A stretch of 64,000 nucleotides of DNA, taken from assembly GCA_030867875.1 (NCBI GenBank), contig JAOWCC010001634.1, forward strand, positions 97,071,321 to 97,135,320, given 5' to 3'. The notes under the pieces are model-generated. The model saw only the letters and a list, made by a program, of their open reading frames with translations, searched no databases and was not told where the DNA came from. Shown one piece after another: positions 1 to 9,092 of the stretch. The DNA comes from Actinernus sp. WN-2022. Lineage: Eukaryota > Cnidaria > Anthozoa > Actiniaria > Actinernidae. Numbering within the stretch: position 1 is the stretch's first letter; each line of letters starts with the position of its first letter. The translations under genes and the position numbers were made by a program.

Positions 1-2
1 CG

Positions 3-953
3 TGTCTCTCTCGTTCTATAGAAAGTGTTTCGTCCTTTCCAGAAACAATCCTAGCGATCATACCACCACCAGTGAATGCTGCTGCGTTCAAATCAGCCCC
101 CACAATGGTCATTCCAAGTGCCGCCGTGACTATGACGAAGAAGGTGCTAGGCCAAAGACTCAGGAAACCTCGATTACCAACGATGACCTCTTGGATGAAA
201 TCCTCGCTCTGAAAGTTGCTGTTCGATGCTGTCTGGGAATACTATCCGGATGTGGGGATTCGGGGCGTACTTGAGATAGCAACCATGTCCGACGGTAGAA
301 TCTATATCCACGAGTACGGAAGCGAAGATAAGCCTATCCCTTTGACCACCAAGAAGGGTGATAGATATAAGAAGATGGGGCGGGGCCTAAAACGGGTTCT
401 AGGATCTACGACAGAAGAGGCAGCACAGGAAGTCATCCAGGCTCAGCAACAGCTTAATGAGCGGCTCGCACAAAACAAAGATATACTCAAAGCCCCTACG
501 TCAACCGAGGCTCAGAAAGAAACGGTCAGTAGTGAAATAGCCACTATCCGTGCGGAAATAGAAGTCCTAGAACGCCGAGCAGAAGCCCTACGAGAACGTA
601 TGTCACTGCGGGACCGGGTCAAAGCGATTTTTAAGAAGTACGGGGTTGGTATAGTTAGCGTACTGGCCGTAACAGGTGCCGTGATTGTTTCTATAGTTTC
701 GAATCTGACGAAAAGAGTTCCCGCGCCCCTAAAGAGCTTGGCTGGCATTGCCAAAGACATTGCTAAAGATGTTGCCCAATGATTAAAGGAAATAGGAAAA
801 AAGCTGGGGCAGATTCTACCTGTACTTGTTGGGCCGATTGTTAGCTTCATATTTCGTATGGCTGGTGAAGTTGTGGGATTCCTAGCAGAGAATGCTTGGC
901 TGTTAATCGTGGCTGTAGTTGTGTTCGTAGTGGAGCAATACAAACGGCGTTAG
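3..953 (+). pseudogene. Coiled-coil protein with two C-terminal membrane segments, interrupted
   Basis: The main open stretch is 216-782. It has a middle coiled coil rich in E, A, Q and R (from about STTEEAAQEV to EALRERMSLRDRVK), then a hydrophobic segment around GIVSVLAVTGAVIVSIVSNL. The same frame continues past an in-frame TGA at 780-782 to a natural end at 951-953, adding a second hydrophobic tail (AWLLIVAVVVFVVEQYKRR). Upstream, the same frame is open from base 3 to another TGA at 210-212, while frame 2 also looks protein-like at about 130-215, so an upstream frameshift is likely. Its stop overlaps the stop of the minus-strand neighbour by four bases. I recall similar proteins beside PLV genes in invertebrates. 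Function is unknown; a virion or membrane role is a guess. Confidence 0.6.
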
Positions 954-1137
954 CGAAACAGCCACCATGCGGTTCCAGCTGCAGCAATAATACCGCTGCT
1001 AGATTGATCTCGTGTTGTGGAGAAGGATTTGGTACGATCTCTACTGCAGTGGTACTATGAATATCGTTGCTATGTGTGGAAGGAGGAACTTGTTGCTTTG
1101 CGCTATGTGGTAGTTTCTTTTTGGTGGGTCCTTCCAT
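950..1137 (-). pseudogene. Small protein with C-terminal membrane anchor, frameshifted
   Basis: An ATG at 1137 opens a lysine/proline-rich head (MEGPTKKKLPHSAKQQVPP). Near 1010-1020 the coding signal moves to another frame, which ends in a short hydrophobic tail (SSSGIIAAAGTAWWLFR) and a TAA at 952-950. The reading is therefore about 60 residues with one indel. The open frame that simply continues leftwards is antisense to the plus-strand gene and looks spurious. The gene starts inside the tail of the next minus-strand gene and ends in the tail of the convergent plus-strand gene, which is virus-like packing. Function unknown; a tail-anchored protein is an inference from the hydrophobic end. 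Confidence 0.5.
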
Positions 1138-2599
1138 AGGTTGTGGTGGTTTTTTTGTTATCCTCGTTTACGCCATTTGAACCTAATAGCATAGATTTTT
1201 TGGCCATCTGGAGTATATTTTTATAACCGTTCTTCTTGCCTAGGTAGTACACAAGATTGCTTGGCAATAACCACACCCTATAGCTATTGCTAGATCAAGC
1301 CTCTTATTTGTGCCATCTATAGCTATCTTATAGTTATTTAGGCTTTTCACTAAATCGTTTTCAAGAATCGCGACTTCAATCAGAACCCCAACCTCTAGTC
1401 TGGTGTTGACGCTATCTAGGACGGATGACCCCATGTTGACTTGGGCACCTAGAACGCAATGTGCAAAAGCCTCGACTGATCGATTCAACCTTCCCACTCC
1501 AGCTTCCGTTAAACCCCTTCCGATTGGGGGTGCAAACCAATTGTGTTGTTTCCCTTTGTGTTCGTCGTTCCTAATAAAGGCTACCAGATCTCCATTTTCC
1601 TCCTTACCTCCTTGGTGTGCAAACAAATTATTGTGACTTGGCCACGTATCTGCTTCTTTGTCATAACCTCGGATTACGTGGACGTTTTTGTAGCCATCGC
1701 CGTACAAAAGGAATACATCGCCTAATCCGCTATTCCTACCTCCTTGCCATCGAAAGTCTGGCGTTCTAGATAGACCAAATTCGATGCACAAGGTCTCAAG
1801 AGCTGCTTTGCTGTATAGGTTATCAATTTGCTTGAAAGCAGAGTCACCAGGCAGAGGCACTCCATGAGTACCACCAAGTTCACGCAGAATTCGTCGTATT
1901 GTGAAATACGTATGAAACCGTAGGAACCCTTGAACAATAGGTGGATGTCTTGAAAGCAGGGTCGGCCAACGACACTCCACAGCCAGCAGTGGCACACCAC
2001 GTTGCGAAATTTAACTGTTGAGGCCAATAGCTGAAATCTGGAGATGCCAACCATTTATAAGACTCGTGTGCTGTTTTATGCGTCACAACGGTCTCCTTGA
2101 ATATGTCCTTGAAGCCTGCTTTGAATGATTTGGTGGGTGTGACGTATAAATACAAAGTCTTTAGATCGAGATCGAAGGCTGCTGGAACAGGATATTTCAC
2201 ACTTGGGTCTAGCGTCAAGGTAGGTGGGAAACCTCCCTGCACATCCCACAGCACATCATCAATACGTTTTTGAAGGGTAGCAGGTAGCTTGGAGATGCCA
2301 TCGCCGTATACCATATAGCTAGAATCCCCATCTCGAAATACAATACTCGTTGAATATTTATCTCCATCTATCTCCGTGGAGGCATAAAACCGGTGAAAAT
2401 CTGCACGTGGGTATTTTTTCTTGAACTTCGCCAACAGATTGGCATTCAGTGTTGCGACCTTTTTATTTTCCGCAGCCTCTCTCTCTCTCCGGGCTTGATT
2501 CTTATCCTTTGCATGTAAATTGGCATTCGGTGTTGGGGCCTCCTCCTCCTCGTCTTTCCCTTCCCAATGGTAGCTGAAAAGACCTCCGTGCCTCCTCAT
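1103..2599 (-). pseudogene. Candidate major capsid-like protein, two frameshifts
   Basis: The gene starts at an ATG at 2599 and would be about 500 codons. The first part carries a charged head and a segment ending near LNFATWCATAGCGVS. At about 1940 the signal shifts frame and resumes with FLRFHTYFTIRRILRELGG, running to about 1250. There a second shift leads into a basic tail (LVYYLGKKNGYKNILQM) that stops at 1105-1103. From memory this architecture, with conserved C-A-T-x-G-C-G, FHxYFxxRRIL and GRGLTxxGVxRLN motifs, recurs in virus-like elements of hydra, corals and other invertebrates. Its length and position suit a capsid protein, but the fold is unverified. It is divergent from the 2680 gene. 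Confidence 0.5.
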
Positions 2600-2615
2600 A
2601 TTGAAGCTTTGCGGC

Positions 2616-2626
2616 TATATATAATA
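2616..2626 (+). promoter_or_regulatory. TATA-like element between divergent genes
   Basis: TATATATAATA sits in the 80-bp gap between the minus-strand ATG at 2599 and the plus-strand ATG at 2680. It lies 54 bp upstream of the plus start, so it suits that gene best. For the minus gene it would be too close to the ATG for a standard TATA-box initiation. Confidence 0.4.
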
Positions 2627-2679
2627 GTGACTTGCCTCTAATACTATTGCAAAGCGCCATTCCACTATGGTACTACTCA

Positions 2680-3348
2680 ATGTCACCACCGTCTCGCCTA
2701 GCTGACCATACTATATACCTCCCTAAGCCCTTAACGATACAGCGTGTGACCCTCCTTGAGGCTACTATTCCCAACAGCTGGTACAATTTGAAGACCGATG
2801 GTGTCTTGAGCTGGTGGATGGACAATGGCCAACAATCCCAAAAATATCGTATACCGGTTGGAAATTACGATCTCTCTGAAGTGGTAAGGTTCTTCAAGCC
2901 TGCAGTCGATAATAAAGCGATAGAGTTTGCTGGCCGTCCAGAGCGTCGAAGACAGTATCTTACGATCTTAAAGAGGTTTCAAATGTCCGACTCACTATGT
3001 AGCCTTCTAAGAATTTGTGGAAAAATAGCTGATGCGGATGATGATCGAGTTGGGTTCCAGCCAAGCACACACCAATATACCATAAAAACCCTCGAGGAGG
3101 CGTATGTCTGCTGTGATCTGGTGGATCCCTATGGCTCCCTCACTGTTACAAAAGACTCCACCGAGGCCCAACCCTCACAAACTCTTGCATGTATCCAGAT
3201 TCGTGGTAATAGTTTCCAACGAGTTACGTACTTGGCACCGAATCCTGCCTGGCCTTCGAACAGCCTTCAAATATCCATACGTACAAAAGGTGGGATAGTG
3301 ATTGACTTTCATGGCCAACCTCTGCACTACGTATTGAAGATTGAGTAA
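2680..3348 (+). CDS. Structural-like protein of the PLV-type element
   Basis: The first ATG in the frame is at 2680, giving 222 residues; the open frame upstream of it has no ATG. This is the only gene of the block that reads through without an obvious break. The N-terminus has TIYLPKPLTIQRVTLLEATI followed by PNSWYN, a pattern I recall from small capsid or spike-associated proteins of invertebrate virus-like elements. Residues after that look beta-rich (YRIPVGNYDLSEVVRFF, SLQISIRTKGGIVIDF). No signal peptide or membrane segment is seen. Sixteen bases separate its stop from the next gene, suggesting co-expression. Minor capsid or penton function is inference only. Confidence 0.55.
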   Translation: MSPPSRLADHTIYLPKPLTIQRVTLLEATIPNSWYNLKTDGVLSWWMDNGQQSQKYRIPVGNYDLSEVVRFFKPAVDNKAIEFAGRPERRRQYLTILKRFQMSDSLCSLLRICGKIADADDDRVGFQPSTHQYTIKTLEEAYVCCDLVDPYGSLTVTKDSTEAQPSQTLACIQIRGNSFQRVTYLAPNPAWPSNSLQISIRTKGGIVIDFHGQPLHYVLKIE

Positions 3349-3364
3349 GTAATAGCATATACAT

Positions 3365-3951
3365 ATGATGGCAAGTGATTCGATTCATACAATTCCAACA
3401 GCCCCCCCGATTTATCCTACACTCTCTGGAGAGAATGTTCGGCTGCAAACAGTCCGTGATACGCTTTCGGATATCGAAACCCAAGAAAAACATTACGAAG
3501 GCGTACGTAAGAAATGTGCCCGTGCGCAGGGAATTGTTCACGGTATTGCTGTGACCACAGGTAGCCTATCTGTGATTTTATCAAGCTCAGGTTTAGCAGT
3601 TGCTCTATCCGGTGTTGGTGTCATAATTGGCCTACCACTTGGCGTTATCGGCGGACTCTGTGGGTTAATTTCGGCCGCTACGGCTATTGAGGCTAAAAAG
3701 CTTGGAACAAAACCATTATGTTGGCAAAATCAAAAATTAATACGATTCGTGATCTCGTGTCAAAGGCCCTACGTGACGAAAAAGTGTCTGACTCCGAATA
3801 CAATCTCATCCTCGCTGAAGCAGAAAAATACGAGGCTATGAGGGTTGAAATTCGCCATAAAGCTTTGGTCCAGAGTGAAAAAAGCGTGGAACAAATTCGG
3901 AAAGAGCTTCGGGAAGAGATGCGAGCAAAGTTAGGCAGTCTAGTGGGTTAA
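3365..3951 (+). pseudogene. Hydrophobic hairpin protein with helical tail, frameshifted
   Basis: Two adjacent ATGs at 3365 and 3368 start the gene. The first part is polar, then a long hydrophobic glycine-rich stretch of about 50 residues (from VTTGSLSVILSSSGLAVALS to GVIGGLCGLISAATAIEAKK) that could be a membrane hairpin. Near 3700-3720 the coding signal jumps frame and continues as a charged helical tail (AKSKINTIRDLVSKAL to the end at 3949-3951). The pattern KLNTISDLISKAL...DGKISEEEF is familiar to me from the same class of invertebrate virus-like elements. Function unknown. The gene is convergent with the TFIIB-like gene, 57 bp away. Confidence 0.6.
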
Positions 3952-4008
3952 AGATTGACATTTCCTATGAGTCTCGAATTATATACTTTCACATCGAGAA
4001 ACGGCATG

Positions 4009-4948
4009 TCAACCACTAGTTAGACCACGTTTTGTATAGATGGGCTCGAAGTGGGAATGATAGGCAAGCAACTCGTCGATAAAACGTACAATCGAACTCT
4101 TACGTATACCACATCGTTTAACAACATCAATAAGAGCTATACATGCTCCTGCACGGCGTAGCACCTCGTAGCTTGTTCCAACGACTTTGGTGTGAAGTCG
4201 GGAGTGGAGACCTATGTGGCCTTCGATTGCCGTATGAACGACCTCATAGACTATTTGTTGGAGATGTACTCCAGTGAGGTCGAGTTTGGCAAAAGTCGTT
4301 GCGATATGAGGAGCTATGTGATCAGCATTTAAGTCAATATCGATTTTGTCGTCGGCATGTAGCGAGCGTATAAAGACGTTGCCGCGATAGATACACTGGT
4401 TGTTGAGTTGCATGAAATGAGCAACCTCGCTTTTAGAGCGAACGAACCCACATTGTATACATGCATGGTAAAGTAGCGCAGCCAAAATAGTTCTCTTAGC
4501 ATGACTACGCTTGACACAAACTTTCTTCGATTGGATGAATGCATTGGCCACGATTGCTAATATATTTGTGGGAAATGAGAGGTTGTGGTTTTGTTTATAG
4601 CAGTGTTGTATGCCTGTAGTTCTCTCATAGCTGTGCGTAGTTGAAATTCTTGGTTATCCGTTGGGCTCGTACGATCGAGATCGCGTTGATGCCGAAAGCT
4701 ATCCGGACCTACTATACGCAACCGAGTAGCAACGTCGATCATTTCGCTGCCTTCACATAATTCAGCCTAGGAAACAAAACCACAGGTGGAACATATGAAT
4801 TCCATTCCTATAGCACTTTCATTGGACATAAACATTCTGGGCACGTTTCCGGGGGGTTGAGATATGGCCGTGGAATAAGAGGACCGATATCAAACATATG
4901 TAGACTTGCACCAATTTCGGAACCAAGCAAGCCAAGAGGATCATCCAT
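4009..4948 (-). pseudogene. TFIIB-like transcription factor, frameshifted
   Basis: An ATG at 4948 opens a head ending in the zinc-ribbon half CPEC. A frameshift follows, and the second half CSTC appears in the next frame (about 4775), followed by an in-frame TAG. The frame then runs through a linker to about 4560, breaks again, and continues from about 4550 to 4009. That last part has two helical cyclin-like repeats: KRTILAALLYHACIQCGF, then TSYEVLRRAGACIALIDVVK with GIRKSSIVRFIDEL. Zinc ribbon plus two cyclin repeats is the TFIIB plan, and about 300 codons is the usual size. The likely role was recruiting RNA polymerase II to the element's own promoters. At least two shifts and one stop mean it is not functional. 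Confidence 0.65.
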
Positions 4949-5000
4949 ACTAGTGGCGTATATTATAGGTCTCTCTATTCTCTAATCGTTTGTAGACACA

Positions 5001-7377
5001 AGAAAAAAGGAAGAGAGACAGGTAGGAGTGGTATACCAGTTTCTCTTTCTTTTTTCTTTTTTCATATCGCAATTTCTAATTGTCTAGAAATACCTTATAT
5101 GACAATTAGGTAGCATATTATATTACACTTCAAATTAACTTTGTATGGAGCATAATATGGTCTGAAATTCCGAAATGCCTAAAGCCCTGGGCCCGGTTGT
5201 TGGAAGCAAGGGCTCAGCGCTACACCGGTGTTAATTCGTTAACCCGTAGTTAAACAGCAGATTTAGCGCTCTCCTAGGCCCAAGCCAAACTCAGTATCGA
5301 ACATTGTTGAATGAGAATGTTGGGATGGCGGCAAAACGCTGAATATTCTGATACAGGAGCCCATAACCAGAAGCGCCCATCCCGCATACTAGCGTTTTCA
5401 CAAGTTAGGTTATTTTTAGAACGCTTTCCCGCTATTCTTGGGTTGCAATCATTCCTAAGGGAATAAAACAACAAAAGCATAGCAGCCATGTTGTTGGTAT
5501 AACAAAAGTAGCTTATGAGGCATCTTGTTCCTCCACTGGTGCAACTCACTAATTGGCGGCAAAAATGATCTAAAAATAGCCCAACTTGTGAAAACGCTCC
5601 TGGTTATGCGCTCCTTCCTGATATGCTTTTCGATAGACTTGTTCGATAAAGGATGGCAAATATTAAAATGGATTACAAAAGCTTATTCTAGAAGCTTGAT
5701 TTCGGTTTCAGTAAATTACTCTTTAGGGGAACCTCGGCATTTGCTCTCAAATGTTCATTATGGTGCCTAAACATAATGCTGTGTTCGACTCCTGTGTTCG
5801 ACTAGATACCAGTTATGGACCGAATTTCCTGTCCATAGCTCATTTGAATTTTCCGCGCACCGTCATCTTGGATTTTATGACGTCACAGTGTTGCCCCCAT
5901 TGTTGCACAACAAGAGCTATATTGTTTTCTGATAATAGAGGCAACACTCAGACTCATAAGGTCCACGATGGCGGTGCATGGGAAATTCAACTGAGCTTTA
6001 TGAACGGGAATATCTCGATCCATTGAACGTATTCATAAGGGCATCACAACGAGGCCAGACATCCCAACCAGTCACAGGAAGAGTAAACATATACAGTTGA
6101 TGGTGGAAAGTAACGTAAATTTCTTTATGGTACAAAATAACAATAATGCGGCTCCAATTTTGTGATCTTTGGTACAACTGGCCTCACTCTGATACTATTG
6201 TTACCAGACTTCTTACCACGTGGGCATGAGGTATGAATAAGATACATGGCAGACTGTTGTATGACAGAAACTAAGACATTTCTGACCGACGCCATTATTG
6301 TAATCTTTGGTACAACTGGCCTCACTCTGATACTATTGTTACCAGACTTCTTACCACGTGGGCATGATACGAGTAAGGTCCAACGTATGTACAATTTACA
6401 GGAAACAAACAGCAATAGATGTAGGAATCCATGGGCAAACATTGTTTTTCAGCCAGGGTTCCCTATAAAAGCAGTGTTTTTAATCCACTCAAATCGTTGC
6501 CATCTTTCATCAAAATTATTTTTAAGCATCGCGTTTTTCTTCTCGCGAAAGGCAGAAATATCCACTTAACTATGATTTCTCCGCGTTTGCCGTTTGCGGC
6601 TACGTGAAGGTTAATTGTCGTGAACGTGGGAATTATTTTCCATATTTCCGAGATTTTTTTTAGGACTGAGGAAACAGACTCTGACGTTTCCCTTTCTTGT
6701 ATTACATACTGCTTAACCTCATTGTCTCCGTTTTTCCACTATTCCTGGAAAGCACACCCTGCTATAAATCTGGGCGGTCGTTTTGTTTTTCGTCACAGGA
6801 AAATGTATTATGACCCACATTGCCCAGCGCGCGCTTTCCTTTTCAAAAGTCATGTGATGGGTTTAAGTTTTATTTCACACTATTTTTCTTTTTTTGAATT
6901 ACAATAAGGGAAATATGATTAACTAAACGTATATATAATAGATAAGGTAAATGAAAGTATGAAACAGGAGTGACAGTGGACAAAGTAGCCTAGAGGCTTT
7001 AGAGTTATTTTGGGGTGAGCCCACAGTGAAGATGGATCTGTTATCTCCTTATCGCGTTAACTGTAAAAGTAACAACTGCCTTATTAAATTCATTCTATTA
7101 CAGTGCCGTCTCAACCAGTGTCCTTTGCGCACCTCACAAGCTATCAGTTTCCTTTTCTGTAACTACAGTGGCTTCTACGAATAGTAGTGTCAGCGGTATT
7201 GACCCGAACGCCTCACTTCAATGTAATGAAGCACTATTCAGAATGTGTATCTAAATCAGTCGTTCTTGTTCAGAGGGTGCTGGTGTCATGAAAGAATGCT
7301 GTTTCAATGACGCTTCATTACATCGAAGTCGGGCGTTTGGATCAATACCGCTGAAACTGCTACGCGTAGACGCCATT
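5001..7377. other. Non-coding repeat-rich DNA
   Basis: I see no supported gene here. At 5170-5290 there is a fragment of a dispersed repeat (GGGCCCGGTTGTTGGAAGC), related to the copy at about 37570. A direct repeat lies at 6163-6367. At 6940-7020 a stretch resembles the LINE 3' tail at 17940-18060 (both contain CAAAGTAGCC followed by TAGGCTTT). Confidence 0.5.
6163..6367 (+). repeat. Two direct copies of a 67-bp sequence
   Basis: Positions 6163-6229 and 6301-6367 are nearly identical (both contain GGTACAACTGGCCTCACTCT and CTTACCACGTGGGCATGA). They are spaced by about 138 bp, a local tandem duplication. Confidence 0.8.
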
Positions 7378-7384
7378 GTAATAT

Positions 7385-8795
7385 CACAGGCAGCCCAAGC
7401 TCTGTATTTGCACTGATTCCCACACCAGCCCGTAATATTTTTGTTATTCTTTTTCTCCTTTCTCAGTTTTATTTAATCTTTTGGCCTCTATTTTAAGCTA
7501 TTAGAGCCGCCTTCCACACTAAAATTTTGTTTTGCATTGGCTCTCAAGCTCCAACACAGTCATGATTAGAAAGAAATTATATCATCACGAAGAATAAAAC
7601 CCATGCAACATGCTACAAGTTACTTTTCTGGTTACTTTAATGAACATGTTGATCACAAGAGCGCTAGAAGGTAAGCCTGCTGCGTAGAAAAGGAAAGCTG
7701 GGATATCTCGCTGTTTCCTTTTATTGTTTGAGTTTATAATTAAGCAAATTGATGTATCAGTTAATTTTCACGGGTTTTCATTGATTCAAATGATCGCAAG
7801 TAAAGTACGTTAATCTGTAAAACTGTAGTGTTCAATACTTTCACAGGATTTTATGTAATTACGAGGTTAACGATATTCTTTCTCATCATTGCACAATAAT
7901 AATATTAATAAAAATCAAGGTTGGAGCTTGAGAGCCAATGCAAAACAAAGTTTTAGTGTGGAAGGCGGCTCTGATAGCTTAAAATAGAAGCCAAAAGATT
8001 AAAAATAAAACTGAGAAACGAGAAAAAGAATAAAAACTATTACCGGCTGGTGTGGGAATCGAACTCCAAATCGTTGGATTCGAAGCGCGCGCTCGATACC
8101 ACTTTACCATAGAGCCGATTCACTCGTAGACCAGTTTCAAAATAAGGTATATATGCATAAGTTCTGAGCCCGTGAACTTTGGGAACTAGCCGTCGTCAAG
8201 TGTTGTCAACTTGTTTGAAATTGTAGCCACGCGATTGGCTACTCAGTACAATAGGCGGCACGTTAGACCCCGTGGGGAGAGAGAAAAGTATCTGGCAATT
8301 TATTTACTGCCCATCTGCCGGAAAGAGGAATTTTCTCAGCAGACCAGGCTACAAAGCCGAGTTTGCAACGATCATGACCGAATTGATGCAAACACGTAGT
8401 TTCTGACGAAGAATGAGGGCTTTTTCAAAGAAATGAATTCATTTGGAAGAGTTAGGATAATTGATTTTTCAAGTCTGAAAACTTCTGGGGTAAGAAAAAC
8501 TATCTACCTTTCACCTGACGGAGGAAATTACGCCTATCGGACGGGTTTTCGTGTGAAAAATCGTCCTAAAGTGACTCGTGGTTTGAATTTGAGTGTGCAT
8601 AGCAGCCTTTCCTTTCTTTTAGAGAGAGAAGAGAGAAAAACCCAAAGTGAGAGAAATGCCCCATAACCGCCATTTCTAAACCCCAGAGAAACAACAGGAC
8701 AACAACAAACTCTTAAGGTAAGTTTATTTTCTTTATCTGAGAATTTTGTGAAATAATAGTCGCACAGTGCAAATACATAGCTTGGGCTGCCTGTG
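7385..8795. mobile_element. Non-autonomous TIR element, 7-bp target duplication
   Basis: The ends are inverted copies of about 31 bp: CACAGGCAGCCCAAGC at 7385 and its complement ending at 8795. GTAATAT flanks both ends (7378-7384 and 8796-8802). Inside is a further inverted repeat (about 7415-7557 against 7918-8062, loop about 360 bp) and a tRNA-like segment. No transposase is visible. The ends match those of the element at 39421-40564 at 15 of the first 18 positions, and that element also has a 7-bp duplication. The family is not assigned. Confidence 0.75.
7949..8178 (-). repeat. tRNA-like repeat block (SINE-like)
   Basis: Read on the minus strand, 8118-8041 resembles a degenerate tRNA, with an A-box-like TATGGTAAAGTGG and a B-box-like GAGTTCGATTCC. 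A related block with the same flanks (TAGTG..GAAGGCGGCTCT on one side, TCTGAGCCC on the other) occurs at 39895-40098. The stems have mismatches, so this is not called a working tRNA gene. Confidence 0.55.
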
Positions 8796-8988
8796 GTAAT
8801 ATCAGCTATTCTGAATTACACAAGATCTGTTGATTACTGTACGTTTTTCTTCAAATCATTCTAACTGGAGCTGAGTAGCTGGAGCTATGAAAGGAATTTT
8901 TGGCTTGGCGGCCATTTTCTAGGGCTCAAAAATGGGAGGCTGAGGCGGGCTCTTTAACCTTTCCATGATGTAATATTAGAGACATTAC

Positions 8989-9092
8989 TCAAGTAACTAG
9001 AAACCCTCCATCGACCGGTAGCGTGGCTCCGTTTATCATGCCTGCTTTGTCACTAAGTAAGTATAGAATTGCGTGTACCACATCTTCCTCCT
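8989..9092 (-). CDS. DCXR: DCXR exon 8 (terminal coding exon)
   Basis: The exon encodes [18 protein letters not shown] and ends [10 protein letters not shown], with TGA at 8991-8989. The nearest AATAAA on this strand is at 8728-8723, inside the TIR element that ends at 8795. Confidence 0.95.

Larger units (their letters stand above)
1..5000. mobile_element. Decayed Polinton-like virus (PLV/Maverick-related) fragment
   Basis: Six genes lie head-to-tail, convergent or divergent with gaps of a few tens of bases or small overlaps, unlike the sparse, intron-rich DNA to the right. The block is visibly more GC-rich. Encoded proteins include a TFIIB-like factor, two structural-like proteins and small membrane or coiled-coil proteins, a set that recurs in virus-like elements of aquatic invertebrates (from memory, not searched). 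Most genes have frameshifts or in-frame stops. No polymerase B, integrase, protease or packaging ATPase is visible, so the class is inferred. The left end lies outside the window; the right end is placed near 5000 only because coding signal stops there. Confidence 0.65.

Noticed and set aside
2..274. Open frame at the left edge read as a separate gene
   Set aside because: It overlaps the better-supported frame of the 3-953 gene; at most its middle part is a frameshifted piece of that gene.
4329..4544. Second minus-strand frame inside the TFIIB-like gene
   Set aside because: It is a shadow of the cyclin-repeat frame, which has the recognisable motifs.
5274..6026. Several 80-90 residue open frames
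   Set aside because: No ATG context, domain or composition support; they run across repeat DNA.
8041..8118. Functional tRNA gene
   Set aside because: The T and anticodon stems have mismatches and the block is repeated with identical flanks, so it is a repeat element.
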